Shown piece after piece: positions 6,645 to 14,964 of a DNA stretch of 28,974 nucleotides. This DNA is from Desulfobacteraceae bacterium (GTDB lineage Bacteria > Desulfobacterota > Desulfobacteria > Desulfobacterales > Desulfosalsimonadaceae). Position numbers and translations under genes: made by a program. Position 1 is the stretch's first letter. Each line of letters opens with the position of its first letter. The DNA lies in the NCBI GenBank assembly GCA_021162325.1, contig JAGGYV010000269.1, positions 1 to 28,974 on the forward strand. The letters are read 5' to 3'. The notes under the pieces are model-generated. The model saw nothing but the letters and a program-made list of their open reading frames with translations. It was not told the DNA's origin and searched no databases.

Positions 6645-7799
6645 ATGAAGATCAATTTTTTTTCAGCTGGAATAATTTACCTGGCAATGATTTGCCTGGT
6701 TTTAATCATAGGATGCAAGTCTTTTCAGACGTCTTATTTCGGCGTGGAAGATGAAGCCATCACTGCTCCTAAGGAATTTAACCAGACTCGGATGACGATC
6801 GAGTCTGCCAAGGCAACAGCAGATTCTTTATATGCGGACAAAAAAATTGACGAAGCCATGGCACTTGGTGAGCAGGCGGCTGTTGCGTACTGGAAGTGTT
6901 TTGATCAGCCCGCAAAAAACGTGTTGGCCCTGGCCCGGCAATCCGCTTATCGTGCGGAATTATTTCACCCGCAACCCGCACCGCCAACCGCCAACCGGGC
7001 CAATGCCACCCCATGGCTCCCTGAAACACCTGAAAGAATGGCACCTGGAGACGTCTATGCCAGCGTTGTCGCGATTCCGCCGCGCATGATTCTCGAAACC
7101 GTTTATTTCGGCTTTGATTCATACAGGATGCACCCGTATGATCAGACCTTACTCGACAGGCAGGCCCTCATATTAAACAAATATTCTGATTTTGTTTTTG
7201 AAATTGCCGGACATACGGATTCTGTCGGATCGGACGCATATAATCAGATATTATCCCAAAAAAGAGCGCGCAGTGTCATAAATTATTTATCGGCAACCGG
7301 GGTGGATGCTAACCAGTTGTATTTGATCGGATATGGAGAAGCCGATCCGTTTTATGCCAATGATACCTTTGACGGTCTGGCAAAAAACAGACGCGCTGAA
7401 ATTCGGGTGACCGGGTCTTTGCTCCCTGAAATTGCATTAAAAAATCTTGATAGCCTGCCGGCCGGAACAACGCTTGAAATTATTCATTTCAACCACGGTG
7501 AACTCAAACTCCAGCCGGTATATCAGGCCCTTTTGGACAAAGCCGCTCCTTTGATTAAAGGGAGCCCAAATGTAAAGCTTGAAATAGCCGGCCATTCAGA
7601 CAGTTTTGGATCAAAAAAGAAGAATTTATCCCTTTCCCTGAAACGGGCCAATACTGTTAAAAATTATTTAATCGAAAAAGGTGTTTCCCAAAACAGGCTT
7701 ACCACAACGGTTTATGCCTCTGACCAGCCCATCGCCTCAAGCCTGTCTCCCATCGGCAAGAACCTGAACAGACGGGTTGAAATAAAGGTGTTTAACTAA
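6645..7799 (+). CDS. Lipoprotein with two tandem OmpA C-terminal-like domains
   Basis: This 384-residue protein starts at ATG 6645, preceded by AAGGA. Residues 1-24 form a lipoprotein signal peptide with lipobox LIIGC (C24). An unassigned helical segment follows (about 45-110), then a Pro-rich linker (110-135). The two OmpA-like domains are at about 150-257 (VYFGFDS, AGHTDSVGSDAYN, NRRAEI) and 277-384 (IIHFNHG, AGHSDSFGSKKKN, NRRVEI). Each has the Asp and Arg positions that bind peptidoglycan diaminopimelate in Pal/OmpA. It should anchor the envelope to peptidoglycan from the outer membrane or periplasm. Two peptidoglycan-binding domains in one chain are unusual compared with Pal. The gene seems monocistronic. 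The in-frame upstream GTG/ATG starts would bury the signal peptide and were rejected. Confidence 0.88.
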   Translation: MKINFFSAGIIYLAMICLVLIIGCKSFQTSYFGVEDEAITAPKEFNQTRMTIESAKATADSLYADKKIDEAMALGEQAAVAYWKCFDQPAKNVLALARQSAYRAELFHPQPAPPTANRANATPWLPETPERMAPGDVYASVVAIPPRMILETVYFGFDSYRMHPYDQTLLDRQALILNKYSDFVFEIAGHTDSVGSDAYNQILSQKRARSVINYLSATGVDANQLYLIGYGEADPFYANDTFDGLAKNRRAEIRVTGSLLPEIALKNLDSLPAGTTLEIIHFNHGELKLQPVYQALLDKAAPLIKGSPNVKLEIAGHSDSFGSKKKNLSLSLKRANTVKNYLIEKGVSQNRLTTTVYASDQPIASSLSPIGKNLNRRVEIKVFN

Positions 7800-7897
7800 G
7801 GGCTCCTGTTATTTAAACTTCTTTCCGTTTACCGCGTAAAAATTCATGCATGACCAACCGCTCGCGGCTCCAGAACAGGTTTTGTCTCTTTTTTTTA

Positions 7898-7927
7898 TTG
7901 ACATCCAGAATCGATCAATCCTAAAAT
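7898..7927 (+). promoter_or_regulatory. Candidate sigma-70 promoter for the oad gene group
   Basis: TTGACA (7898-7903), an 18-bp spacer and TAAAAT (7922-7927) lie about 100 bases before the cyclic-nucleotide-binding-domain gene. The rest of 7800-8033 has T-rich stretches (7885-7896) but no convincing terminator hairpin. Confidence 0.5.
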
Positions 7928-8033
7928 ATCAAGTTTGTTATTAAATAAAAAATAAGATGATCCCAGTTAAGCAATTGTTATCAATAGGGTGTGCGTAATT
8001 TTTTACCAAAAACGCCTTAAGCGAGTATTGAAA

Positions 8034-8477
8034 ATGCATATAGATTTTCAAAATATACAAGAAATCAATTTATTTAAGGACCTGTCATCTGAAGAACTGG
8101 ATAAAGTCCTTCCCATCATCCATCCGGCCAAAATTTTTGAAGGAGAACGTCTCATTTGGGAAGGGGACACGCCTCAAATGTTTTATATTATTATTTCCGG
8201 AAATTATATGGTCTACTTCAAGGATGGACGAGCGTTTACCCTTCACAATAAAGGCGCCATGCTTGGATGGTCCACGGTTGCCGGCCCATTTACCTATCAC
8301 GAAAGCGTTGTTGCGCTCACCGATGGAGAAGTTCTCACCATCCATGTGGAAGAGTTCCTCCATTTAATGCAGGAGGACTCCGGACTGGGAAGCAAAATTA
8401 CTAAAAAAGTCACCGAAATTGTCCGTCTTAGAAAAGCCTTTGTAAAGGGCGCGCTCACAACGAACGTTAACCGTTAA
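8034..8477 (+). CDS. Cyclic nucleotide-binding domain (CAP-like sensor domain) protein
   Basis: This is a stand-alone cNMP-binding domain of 147 residues with no DNA-binding domain. The N-terminal I(N)LFKDLSSEELDKVLP helix is typical of the family. It is followed by the beta-roll strands (EGERLIWEGDTPQMFYIIISG, with the conserved EGD and G positions), then GAMLGWSTVAG where the phosphate-binding cassette should be, and a C-terminal helix. The cassette lacks the usual GE-x6-RxA pattern, so nucleotide binding is doubtful. ATG 8034 is chosen because the domain begins there; a GTG at 7989 is in frame. The next genes encode sodium-pump decarboxylase subunits in the same direction, so it may sense or regulate that complex; this is inference. 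Confidence 0.75.
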   Translation: MHIDFQNIQEINLFKDLSSEELDKVLPIIHPAKIFEGERLIWEGDTPQMFYIIISGNYMVYFKDGRAFTLHNKGAMLGWSTVAGPFTYHESVVALTDGEVLTIHVEEFLHLMQEDSGLGSKITKKVTEIVRLRKAFVKGALTTNVNR

Positions 8478-8522
8478 TTTATCAGTTAAAAACAGCGAAT
8501 ACACCTATGGGAGGATTTCAAT

Positions 8523-8963
8523 TTGAACGGGCTTGAAGCCATTGCCTTTTACAATGGATGGAAGATTTCAGCAACGGGTATTTGTATTGTATTCACCGCG
8601 CTGTGTACACTATCATTTATCATCTCCCAACTGCATAAAGGTCTAAGTATTTGGGAAAAAAGAGAAGAGTACATTAAAAAAGCAGGAAAACTGTTTTCCC
8701 GACCCAAAAAAACGGTTCTCCATCGTAAAATTAAAGTCAGCGAAAGCTTTAATGAGTCTGCACGTCAATTTCACGTATTGACCCAGTCAATGAAGGACCC
8801 GTTTTCACTGCCAAAACTGATTATGCTGGCAAAAAAAATCGATCTAGGGCGTCCGCATTCAACTGTAAATGATTTGCTGTCCGCCAGGCTGATTGTTCCT
8901 GATGGCAAAGGGCTTTATTACTGGGATAACGACGTGTATACAACGATTCTTGAAAAGGAGTAA
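8523..8963 (+). CDS. OadG-like sodium-pump decarboxylase gamma subunit
   Basis: This 146-residue protein has one N-terminal membrane helix (about residues 15-37, ISATGICIVFTALC...) preceded by the short GLEAIAFYNGW segment. That arrangement, directly upstream of oadB, marks OadG-family subunits that hold the alpha and beta subunits together. The start is TTG 8523, with GGGAGGA seven bases upstream. Unlike classical OadG, which ends in a Pro/Ala/His-rich tail, the C-terminal part (85-140: SLPKLIMLAKKI, STVNDLLSARLI, GLYYWDNDVY) looks like a compact winged-helix-type module. That reading is inference. The stop is ten bases before the oadB start, so the two are translationally close. Confidence 0.65.
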   Translation: MNGLEAIAFYNGWKISATGICIVFTALCTLSFIISQLHKGLSIWEKREEYIKKAGKLFSRPKKTVLHRKIKVSESFNESARQFHVLTQSMKDPFSLPKLIMLAKKIDLGRPHSTVNDLLSARLIVPDGKGLYYWDNDVYTTILEKE

Positions 8964-8972
8964 TGAACACTC

Positions 8973-10097
8973 ATGGAATTGCTGATGGATTTTTTTTCCA
9001 ATACCGGGTTTGCGATGGCAGACTATCGGAATTTTATCATGATCGGTATTGGTTTTATCTTTATATATTTAGGAATTGCAAAGCATTACGAACCGCTTCT
9101 TCTGGTACCCATCGGTTTTGGTATCCTTGTCGGCAATATTCCGGTCTTTAAAGGCCTGGGGCTGGGAATCTATGAAGATAACAGCGTACTGCATTATTTA
9201 TACCTTGGGGTCACCCAGGGGGTGTATCCGCCCCTGATTTTTCTGGGCATCGGTGCTATGACGGATTTTTCCACACTGCTTGCCCGGCCTGTTTTAATGC
9301 TGCTGGGTGCAGCCGCCCAGGCAGGAATTTTCATCACCTTTTTAGGCGCCCTGGCGCTGGGTTTCTCGCCAAACGAAGCAGCTTCCATCGGCATTATCGG
9401 CGGGGCAGACGGTCCAACGGCAATCTTTCTCACCGCAGCTCTGGCAAAGGACTTAATCGGTCCGATTGCAGTCGCTGCTTACTCTTATATGGCTCTGGTT
9501 CCGGTCATCCAGCCGCCGATCATGAAATTGCTGACCACGCGCAAAGAACGATTGATCCGAATGGAAGAACCGCGAACTGTTTCAAAAACTGAAAAAATAA
9601 TTTTCCCCATTGTGGCTTTGCTGCTATGCTGCTTTATAGCGCCGGCCGCAATACCGCTTCTGGGAATGTTGTGTTTTGGCAATCTTCTAAAAGAAGCGGT
9701 TGTCACTGAACGCCTTGCCGTGACCGCACGAACAGCCGTCATTGACACGGTAACCATTTTACTGGGACTGACCGTTGGTGCCAGCACCCAGGCAGATGTT
9801 TTTCTGACACCCAAATCCGTGCTTATTTTTGTGCTGGGCGCCGCATCCTTTTGCGTAGCAACTGCCTGTGGCCTATTATTTGCCAAATTTCTAAACCTGT
9901 TTTTACGGCCGAAAATCAACCCGTTGTTAGGTGCGGCCGGGGTATCCGCTGTTCCCGATTCCGCCCGGGTCGTCCAGATTGTCGGGCAAGAGGAAGACCC
10001 GACCAATTTTCTTCTGATGCATGCCATGGCACCGAATATTTCCGGCGTGATCGGGTCTGCGGTGGCGGCGGGTGTTTTATGGAGTTTTATGATGTAA
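8973..10097 (+). CDS. oadB: Sodium ion-translocating decarboxylase subunit beta
   Basis: This is a 374-residue integral membrane protein of the OadB/MmdB/GcdB family. In this family the beta subunit couples decarboxylation of carboxybiotin to export of Na+. Family signatures: VTQGVYPPLIFLGIGAMTDF (79-98), the intramembrane GGADGPTAI (143-151), whose aspartate (D146) corresponds to the essential Asp of Klebsiella OadB, SYMALVPVIQPPIMK (171-185), and the C-terminal AGVSAVPDSARV and APNISGVIGSA segments with the conserved Asn and Ser. Length matches the family. AAGGAG lies upstream of the ATG. No biotin-carrying alpha subunit is present, so the substrate (oxaloacetate, methylmalonyl-CoA or glutaconyl-CoA) cannot be assigned. 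Confidence 0.93.
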   Translation: MELLMDFFSNTGFAMADYRNFIMIGIGFIFIYLGIAKHYEPLLLVPIGFGILVGNIPVFKGLGLGIYEDNSVLHYLYLGVTQGVYPPLIFLGIGAMTDFSTLLARPVLMLLGAAAQAGIFITFLGALALGFSPNEAASIGIIGGADGPTAIFLTAALAKDLIGPIAVAAYSYMALVPVIQPPIMKLLTTRKERLIRMEEPRTVSKTEKIIFPIVALLLCCFIAPAAIPLLGMLCFGNLLKEAVVTERLAVTARTAVIDTVTILLGLTVGASTQADVFLTPKSVLIFVLGAASFCVATACGLLFAKFLNLFLRPKINPLLGAAGVSAVPDSARVVQIVGQEEDPTNFLLMHAMAPNISGVIGSAVAAGVLWSFMM

Positions 10098-10134
10098 TGA
10101 CATTCCCCATAATCACAATAAAGGCCGGTTTACC

Positions 10135-11133
10135 GTGTCTTCAACAAATATAGAAAAATTAAACCGGTTTTATGATCAGTTCACCGGTTCCGACCATGTT
10201 CTGATTGTCATTAATGCAGATCCCGATTCCATTGCCAGCGCAATGGCCGTTAAACGGATTTTATGGCGGCGGGTAACCAATGTTGCCATATCCAACATCA
10301 ATACCATCACCCGGCCGGATAACATGGCAATGATCCGGCTTCTGGACGTCACGCTCATTCATCTGACCAAGGTGGAAATCCACCACTATAATAAATTTAT
10401 CATTATTGATTCCCAGCCGGATCACAATGAGGCTTTTTCGAATTTTGAATATACGGCAATCATAGATCACCATGAAAACTCGGGGACTTATGCCCCTTTT
10501 AGTGATATCCGGCCTGAATACGGTGCCACTGCCAGTATCATGACGGAATATTTGCGGGCCGCAAAGATCAAACCATCGCCCAAGCTCGCCACCGGACTTT
10601 TTTATGCCATCAAAACCGATACGGCCAATTTTGAAAGAAAAGCCATTAATGAAGATATGCGCGCCTTTCAGTTTCTTTTTAAACACGCAAACGTCCATCT
10701 GGCCCGAAAGATTGAACAGGTAGATCTGCGTCTTGATTTTTTAAGTGATTTTACAAAAGCAATTAACAATTACGTAATCTCCCGAAACAAAATTTTTGTC
10801 CACTTGGGACCTATCGAAAATACGGATATTTGTGTATTAATTGCAGATTTTTTCATGCGATTTAACTTAGTTACCTGGAGCGTTGTTTCCGGTATTTATG
10901 AAGACAAGCTGATCATAGTGGTCCGTAATGACGGAACCCGCAAAGATGCCGGGACGCTGATGGCCCAAAAGTTTGGAAAGTTCGGTTCTGCCGGAGGCCA
11001 TCGAAGTATGGCCCGGGCGGAAGCACAAATCAAGTTGCTGAGCGACCAGACGGATGTGAATGATAAAAATCAGCTGACAAAATGGATCATCAGTCAATTT
11101 GAGAATAAGCCGAAGCGTGGAAAAAAATCATAA
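10135..11133 (+). CDS. DHH/DHHA1-family phosphoesterase
   Basis: This 332-residue protein resembles NrnA-type nano-RNase / pAp phosphatases. Motif I is INADPDSIASA (26-36), with the usual leading His replaced by Asn. Motif II is IIIDSQPD (D92), motif III is IIDHHEN (DHH at 111-113), and motif IV is KTDTANF near 161. The DHHA1 domain ends with a GSAGGHRSMARA glycine loop near residue 290. The start is GTG 10135. Such enzymes use Mn2+ to hydrolyse short oligonucleotides, pAp or cyclic dinucleotides; which applies here is not decidable. It is 37 bases after oadB and overlaps the next gene, so it sits in a long same-strand run. Confidence 0.85.
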   Translation: MSSTNIEKLNRFYDQFTGSDHVLIVINADPDSIASAMAVKRILWRRVTNVAISNINTITRPDNMAMIRLLDVTLIHLTKVEIHHYNKFIIIDSQPDHNEAFSNFEYTAIIDHHENSGTYAPFSDIRPEYGATASIMTEYLRAAKIKPSPKLATGLFYAIKTDTANFERKAINEDMRAFQFLFKHANVHLARKIEQVDLRLDFLSDFTKAINNYVISRNKIFVHLGPIENTDICVLIADFFMRFNLVTWSVVSGIYEDKLIIVVRNDGTRKDAGTLMAQKFGKFGSAGGHRSMARAEAQIKLLSDQTDVNDKNQLTKWIISQFENKPKRGKKS

Positions 11134-11923
11134 AAATAATGATGTTACGGTTACCATACTTGGCTCCGGAACCTGTGTACCCTCGCTTGATAGGAGCGCC
11201 TGTTCCATCCTGATTCAGGCAGATGATAAAAATCTTGTGTTTGATCTCGGCCCCGGCACCATGTGCCGGCTTCTGGAAGCCGGGGTAAACATTTTTGATG
11301 TTTCCCATGTCTTTTTCAGCCATTTCCACCCGGACCATACCGGCGAGCTGGTGCCGTTTTTGTTTGCAAACAAATACCCGGACATCCACCGACGAAATCA
11401 GATGCTTACCTTGTGCGGCGGCACCGGGTTTCTAACATTTTACAATCAGCTGAAAACGATATACAATCAATGGATCGATGTCAGCGGCCGGTTAAATATC
11501 TTAGAATTTGACAACAGGTGCAAAGATGAGCATATATTTAATGGGTTTACCATCTCCACAACACCGGTTAAACACAGCCCTGAAAGTATCGCATTTAAAG
11601 TGACTGCCCCGGGCGGCACCACTGTGGTTTATTCCGGAGATACGGATTATAGCGAAAATTTAATCGCGCTTGCGCAAAACGCAGATCTTTTTATCTGTGA
11701 ATGCGCATTACCCGATCAAATGAAAACAGACGGACATTTAACACCGTCTTATGCCGGCAAGATGGCGAGTCTGGCAAATGTAAAAAAACTGGTACTCACA
11801 CATTTTTATCCGGAATGTGGTCCACCGGAATGTGGTCCGGCAGACATTAAAAAACAATGCCGCAAAACCTATGCCGGTCCCTTGGTTCTGGCCGAGGATC
11901 TGCTAACCATTCAACTGGATTAA
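11117..11923 (+). CDS. Metallo-beta-lactamase fold hydrolase (RNase Z-like)
   Basis: This 268-residue metal-dependent hydrolase carries the MBL signature HFHPDH (69-74), the N-terminal ILGSGTCVPS strand typical of the RNase Z-like group, a third metal ligand region KHSPES, the bridging Asp in YSGDTDYS and the final LTHFYPE histidine. It lacks an obvious flexible arm for tRNA binding, so a tRNA 3'-processing role is not supported; a phosphodiesterase or other hydrolase is possible. The start is uncertain: GTG 11117 overlaps the DHH gene by 17 bases, while TTG 11099 adds six residues; neither has a strong ribosome binding site. ECGPPECGP near the end comes from a short direct repeat (GAATGTGGTCC twice, 11814-11838). 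Confidence 0.85.
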   Translation: MEKNHKNNDVTVTILGSGTCVPSLDRSACSILIQADDKNLVFDLGPGTMCRLLEAGVNIFDVSHVFFSHFHPDHTGELVPFLFANKYPDIHRRNQMLTLCGGTGFLTFYNQLKTIYNQWIDVSGRLNILEFDNRCKDEHIFNGFTISTTPVKHSPESIAFKVTAPGGTTVVYSGDTDYSENLIALAQNADLFICECALPDQMKTDGHLTPSYAGKMASLANVKKLVLTHFYPECGPPECGPADIKKQCRKTYAGPLVLAEDLLTIQLD

Positions 11924-11928
11924 AATTC

Positions 11929-12606
11929 ATGTTTTATCCTGTAAATTTAGATATTAAAGAGAAACAATGCCTGGTGGTAGGCGGCGGCGCCGTTGCCTCA
12001 CGAAAGGCAAAAACCTTAATGGAATGTGAGGCCATTGTTACCGTGGTCAGCCCCGAATTCACTGAAGACCTGAAAGATCTTGAACAAACTTCGGATGTTT
12101 TGTTAATTCAGCGGCCTTATCAAACCAGTGACCTGGATGAAAAATTTCTGGTGATCGGGGCCACAGATGACGAAAAATTAAACCGCCGGATCAACGCGGA
12201 TGCGGAACATCGAAATATGTTATGCAATATTGCCGATGTACCGGATATCTGTAACTTTATCCTTCCGGCAATCATTCGGCGGAAAGACCTTTGCGTCACT
12301 GTCTCCACATCCGGAAAAAGCCCGGCCTTTGCGAAAAAACTGCGAAAAGACCTTGAAAAAATATTTGGAGACGAGTATGCCCTGTTTCTCTCTCTCATGG
12401 GGGAAATCAGGAAAAAACTGCTGGCAGAAGAACATGCCCCTGAAGCCCATAAACCGATTTTTGAGAAATTGATTTCCCACGATCTGCCGGAGATGATCAA
12501 AAACAATGAAAAAAAACGGATCAACCAGGTGCTTTTTGAAATTTTGGGCAGCGGATATGATTATGATGCACTGATACATGGTGTTACTCAAAAGAACAGG
12601 CTGTAG
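11929..12606 (+). CDS. Precorrin-2 dehydrogenase / sirohydrochlorin ferrochelatase-like (CysG N-domain, Met8-type)
   Basis: This 225-residue protein oxidises precorrin-2 to sirohydrochlorin with NAD+ in siroheme and alternative heme synthesis. It shows the nucleotide-binding loop VVGGGAVASRKAKTL (16-30), GATDDEKLNRRI (78-89), and NIADVPDICNFILPAI (100-115). In that block D103 corresponds to the catalytic Asp of CysG and Met8p. TSGKSPA (127-133) follows. The uroporphyrinogen methyltransferase half of CysG is absent, as in stand-alone SirC/Met8 proteins. It starts at ATG 11929, five bases after the MBL stop, and precedes ccsA and hemA, which supports a tetrapyrrole role. Siroheme is needed for sulfite reductase in sulfate reducers, so it would be a key cofactor gene here. 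Confidence 0.9.
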   Translation: MFYPVNLDIKEKQCLVVGGGAVASRKAKTLMECEAIVTVVSPEFTEDLKDLEQTSDVLLIQRPYQTSDLDEKFLVIGATDDEKLNRRINADAEHRNMLCNIADVPDICNFILPAIIRRKDLCVTVSTSGKSPAFAKKLRKDLEKIFGDEYALFLSLMGEIRKKLLAEEHAPEAHKPIFEKLISHDLPEMIKNNEKKRINQVLFEILGSGYDYDALIHGVTQKNRL

Positions 12607-12611
12607 ACAAA

Positions 12612-13430
12612 ATGACTTCGATATTATTTATAATTATATTATTATACCTGTTGAGTTCAGCCGGGTATATTCTTTTTTTATTTGCCCAGAAAGAAATTTA
12701 TCATCAAATGTCATATTGGATCATGATGGCCGGTTTTGCCGTTCATACGATTCTGATCGGATATGAATTTTTTCGGATCGGCTATTTACCCGCCCAGAAT
12801 CTTCATCAAACCCTTATGTTTGCCGGCTGGTCCCTTGCCGGGGTTTTTCTTTTGCTTAAATACAGATATCGGTTGAACATTTTAGGTGTTTATGCCGCGC
12901 CCCTGACCACTGCCATAATGATTGCCGCATTCTGTGTCCCAGCGGTTGCCGTGTCGCCAACCCCTTTGTTTAAAAGCCTATGGCTGATTCTTCATATTAT
13001 TATTATATTTATCGCTGAAGCGTCGCTGGCGCTGGCCTGTGGCACCGGTATATTATACCTGATCCAGGAACATGCCATCAAAACAAAAACCAACCGGTTT
13101 TTTTTAAAACGACTGCCGTCACTGGAATTTCTGGACAGAACCGGTTATGCGTTTGTTGTGATCGGATTTACCATGCTGACCATCGGGCTGATTACCGGAT
13201 TTGTCTACGCCCACCTGGCCTGGGGAAAATTCTGGAGCTGGGACAACAAAGAAATCTGGTCAATGATTACCTGGCTGATTTACGCGGCCCTTTTGCATGG
13301 CAGGCTGGTTGCCGGCTGGCGGGGACGGCGGGCTGCTATCATGGCAATTATTGGTTTTGCCGCTCTCTTATTTACTTTTTTCGGGGTTAATTTTCTGTTG
13401 GAGGGTCACCATGACGAATTTACAAAATGA
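12612..13430 (+). CDS. ccsA: CcsA/HemX-family cytochrome c biogenesis membrane protein
   Basis: This 272-residue polytopic membrane protein has about eight hydrophobic helices. The tryptophan-rich periplasmic WWD-type motif AWGKFWSWDNKEIWSMITW lies near residues 204-222. It is followed by conserved histidine positions (LLHGR, about 230-234). CcsA proteins export and present heme for attachment to c-type cytochromes. HemX, a relative beside hemA in many bacteria, is thought to affect HemA levels. The WSWD motif favours CcsA; the position before hemA fits both names. It is six bases from the previous stop and overlaps hemA by 20 bases. No ResB/Ccs1 partner is present in the window. Confidence 0.82.
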   Translation: MTSILFIIILLYLLSSAGYILFLFAQKEIYHQMSYWIMMAGFAVHTILIGYEFFRIGYLPAQNLHQTLMFAGWSLAGVFLLLKYRYRLNILGVYAAPLTTAIMIAAFCVPAVAVSPTPLFKSLWLILHIIIIFIAEASLALACGTGILYLIQEHAIKTKTNRFFLKRLPSLEFLDRTGYAFVVIGFTMLTIGLITGFVYAHLAWGKFWSWDNKEIWSMITWLIYAALLHGRLVAGWRGRRAAIMAIIGFAALLFTFFGVNFLLEGHHDEFTK

Positions 13431-14778
13431 TAATGGTGAACCTGCTGGTATCCCGGCAGATATTTCAGATTCCGGGCTGACAACCGGGCCGACATCTGGT
13501 CCGGAAATGTCGGATATTATCCTGATCGGTGTCAACCATAAAACTGCGCCGGTTGAACTACGGGAGAAACTGGCCTTTTCAGACGAAGAAACCCAAACTG
13601 CATTGAAATTGTGTCAGGCGACCCCTCACGTCAACGAAGCGATGATTCTTTCCACGTGTAACCGGGTGGAGATGCTGATGGTGACTAAAAATCAATCCCT
13701 GGCCCTTGAAACCATTTCATCGTTTATTGCCGCAACAAAATCCATATCCCTCCCTCAACTAAAAAAAAGCACGTATATTTATTTCGGTGATCAGGCAATT
13801 GCCCATGTGTTCCGGGTGGCATCCAGCCTGGACTCTATGATGATTGGCGAACCCCAGATTCTGGGCCAGCTCAAAGAGGCATTTAAGATTGCGGTAAATA
13901 AAAAAAATACCGGGTTGATACTCAACCGGCTGATGCACAAAGCTTTTTCAGTCGCAAAACGGGTCCGCAGCGAAACCGGTATCGGCGGGCAAGCGGTTTC
14001 CATCAGCTATGCGGCCGTGGAACTGGCCAAAAAAATCTTTGATACCTTAGAGGACAAAACGGTTCTGCTGGTGGGTGCAGGTGAAATGGCCGAATTGGCT
14101 GTGGAACATCTCATCCGGAATACCGTTTCAGGCAACCTGTTGGTCGCAAACCGGACGTTTTCCGTGGGTGTCGAACTGGCCAATCGCTATAGCGGCCATG
14201 CCATCCGTTTGGAAGAAATCCCTGAAAAGTTAAAAATAGTTGATATCATTATCAGTTCAACGGGATCTCCGGATTACGTAATTACAAAAAACCATGTCAA
14301 GCCAACCATGCGGTCACGAAAAAACCGGCCGCTTTTTTTTATTGATATTGCCGTTCCCAGAGATATTGACCCGGCCATCAACCGGATTTCAAATGCCTAC
14401 GTATATGACATTGACGATCTTCAGGGGGTCATCAATGAAAATATCGAAACAAGAAACACGGAATCCATTAAGGCCGAACGAATTGTTGATGAATCCGTGA
14501 TAAAATTTACGGACTGGTATGAAAGTTTAAACGTTATACCGACAATTATCGCCTTAAGGCGCAAGCTGAATGCGATTGCGGATATGGAATTATCAAAGAC
14601 CATGCAGGCATTGCAGCACCTGTCATCAAGCGATCGGATGGCTTTTGAAAGAATGACGGAATCTTTGATTAATAAAATTCTTCATGATCCGACCCGTTTT
14701 CTGAAAAACCCCGGATCACACCGGAATAAATCCGTTTACCTTGATTTTACCCGTAAACTATTTAACATAGATTCCTGA
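13411..14778 (+). CDS. hemA: Glutamyl-tRNA reductase
   Basis: This enzyme reduces glutamyl-tRNA(Glu) to glutamate-1-semialdehyde with NADPH, the first step of C5 tetrapyrrole synthesis. The 455-residue protein shows GVNHKTAPVELREKL (40-54), the catalytic ILSTCNRVE (C83), EPQILGQLKEA, SVAKRVRSETGIG, the nucleotide-binding VLLVGAGEMAELA and a C-terminal dimerisation helix region. ATG 13411 is chosen because GGAGGG lies six bases upstream. It gives a 32-residue low-complexity extension before the conserved domain (ISDSGLTTGPTSGP); an internal ATG at 13507 would give the usual length but has a weaker ribosome binding site. It is the last gene of the run from the DHH gene. No clear terminator hairpin follows. 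Confidence 0.95.
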   Translation: MTNLQNDNGEPAGIPADISDSGLTTGPTSGPEMSDIILIGVNHKTAPVELREKLAFSDEETQTALKLCQATPHVNEAMILSTCNRVEMLMVTKNQSLALETISSFIAATKSISLPQLKKSTYIYFGDQAIAHVFRVASSLDSMMIGEPQILGQLKEAFKIAVNKKNTGLILNRLMHKAFSVAKRVRSETGIGGQAVSISYAAVELAKKIFDTLEDKTVLLVGAGEMAELAVEHLIRNTVSGNLLVANRTFSVGVELANRYSGHAIRLEEIPEKLKIVDIIISSTGSPDYVITKNHVKPTMRSRKNRPLFFIDIAVPRDIDPAINRISNAYVYDIDDLQGVINENIETRNTESIKAERIVDESVIKFTDWYESLNVIPTIIALRRKLNAIADMELSKTMQALQHLSSSDRMAFERMTESLINKILHDPTRFLKNPGSHRNKSVYLDFTRKLFNIDS

Positions 14779-14844
14779 CGGTCTTTCTCCGGCCATTTTT
14801 TTGGAAAACCCCACCCGATTGACCTTTTGATTTAATTCTTTTTC

Positions 14845-14872
14845 TTTACATTTAAAAAGAATAGGGTACAAT
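14845..14872 (+). promoter_or_regulatory. Sigma-70-like promoter for the dksA-rnc operon
   Basis: TTTACA (14845-14850), a 16-bp spacer and TACAAT (14867-14872) lie about 90 bases before dksA in an AT-rich gap after hemA. Confidence 0.6.
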
Positions 14873-14964
14873 TCTAAATTACAAAAAAGTATCAATCGAA
14901 GGTAGAGAGGAATCGTTGCAGCAGTAATTTTTTACGTATGATGACGGAAAGGGGAAAATAAGCG

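Noticed and set aside
6644..6660. Upstream starts (6567) for the OmpA-domain protein
   Set aside because: They would place 26 polar residues before the lipoprotein signal peptide, and the ribosome binding site belongs to ATG 6645.
10261..10698. 145-codon frame antisense to the DHH gene, and similar long antisense frames at 9485-10027 and 23868-24311
   Set aside because: These are shadows of strongly supported genes with clear catalytic motifs on the other strand.
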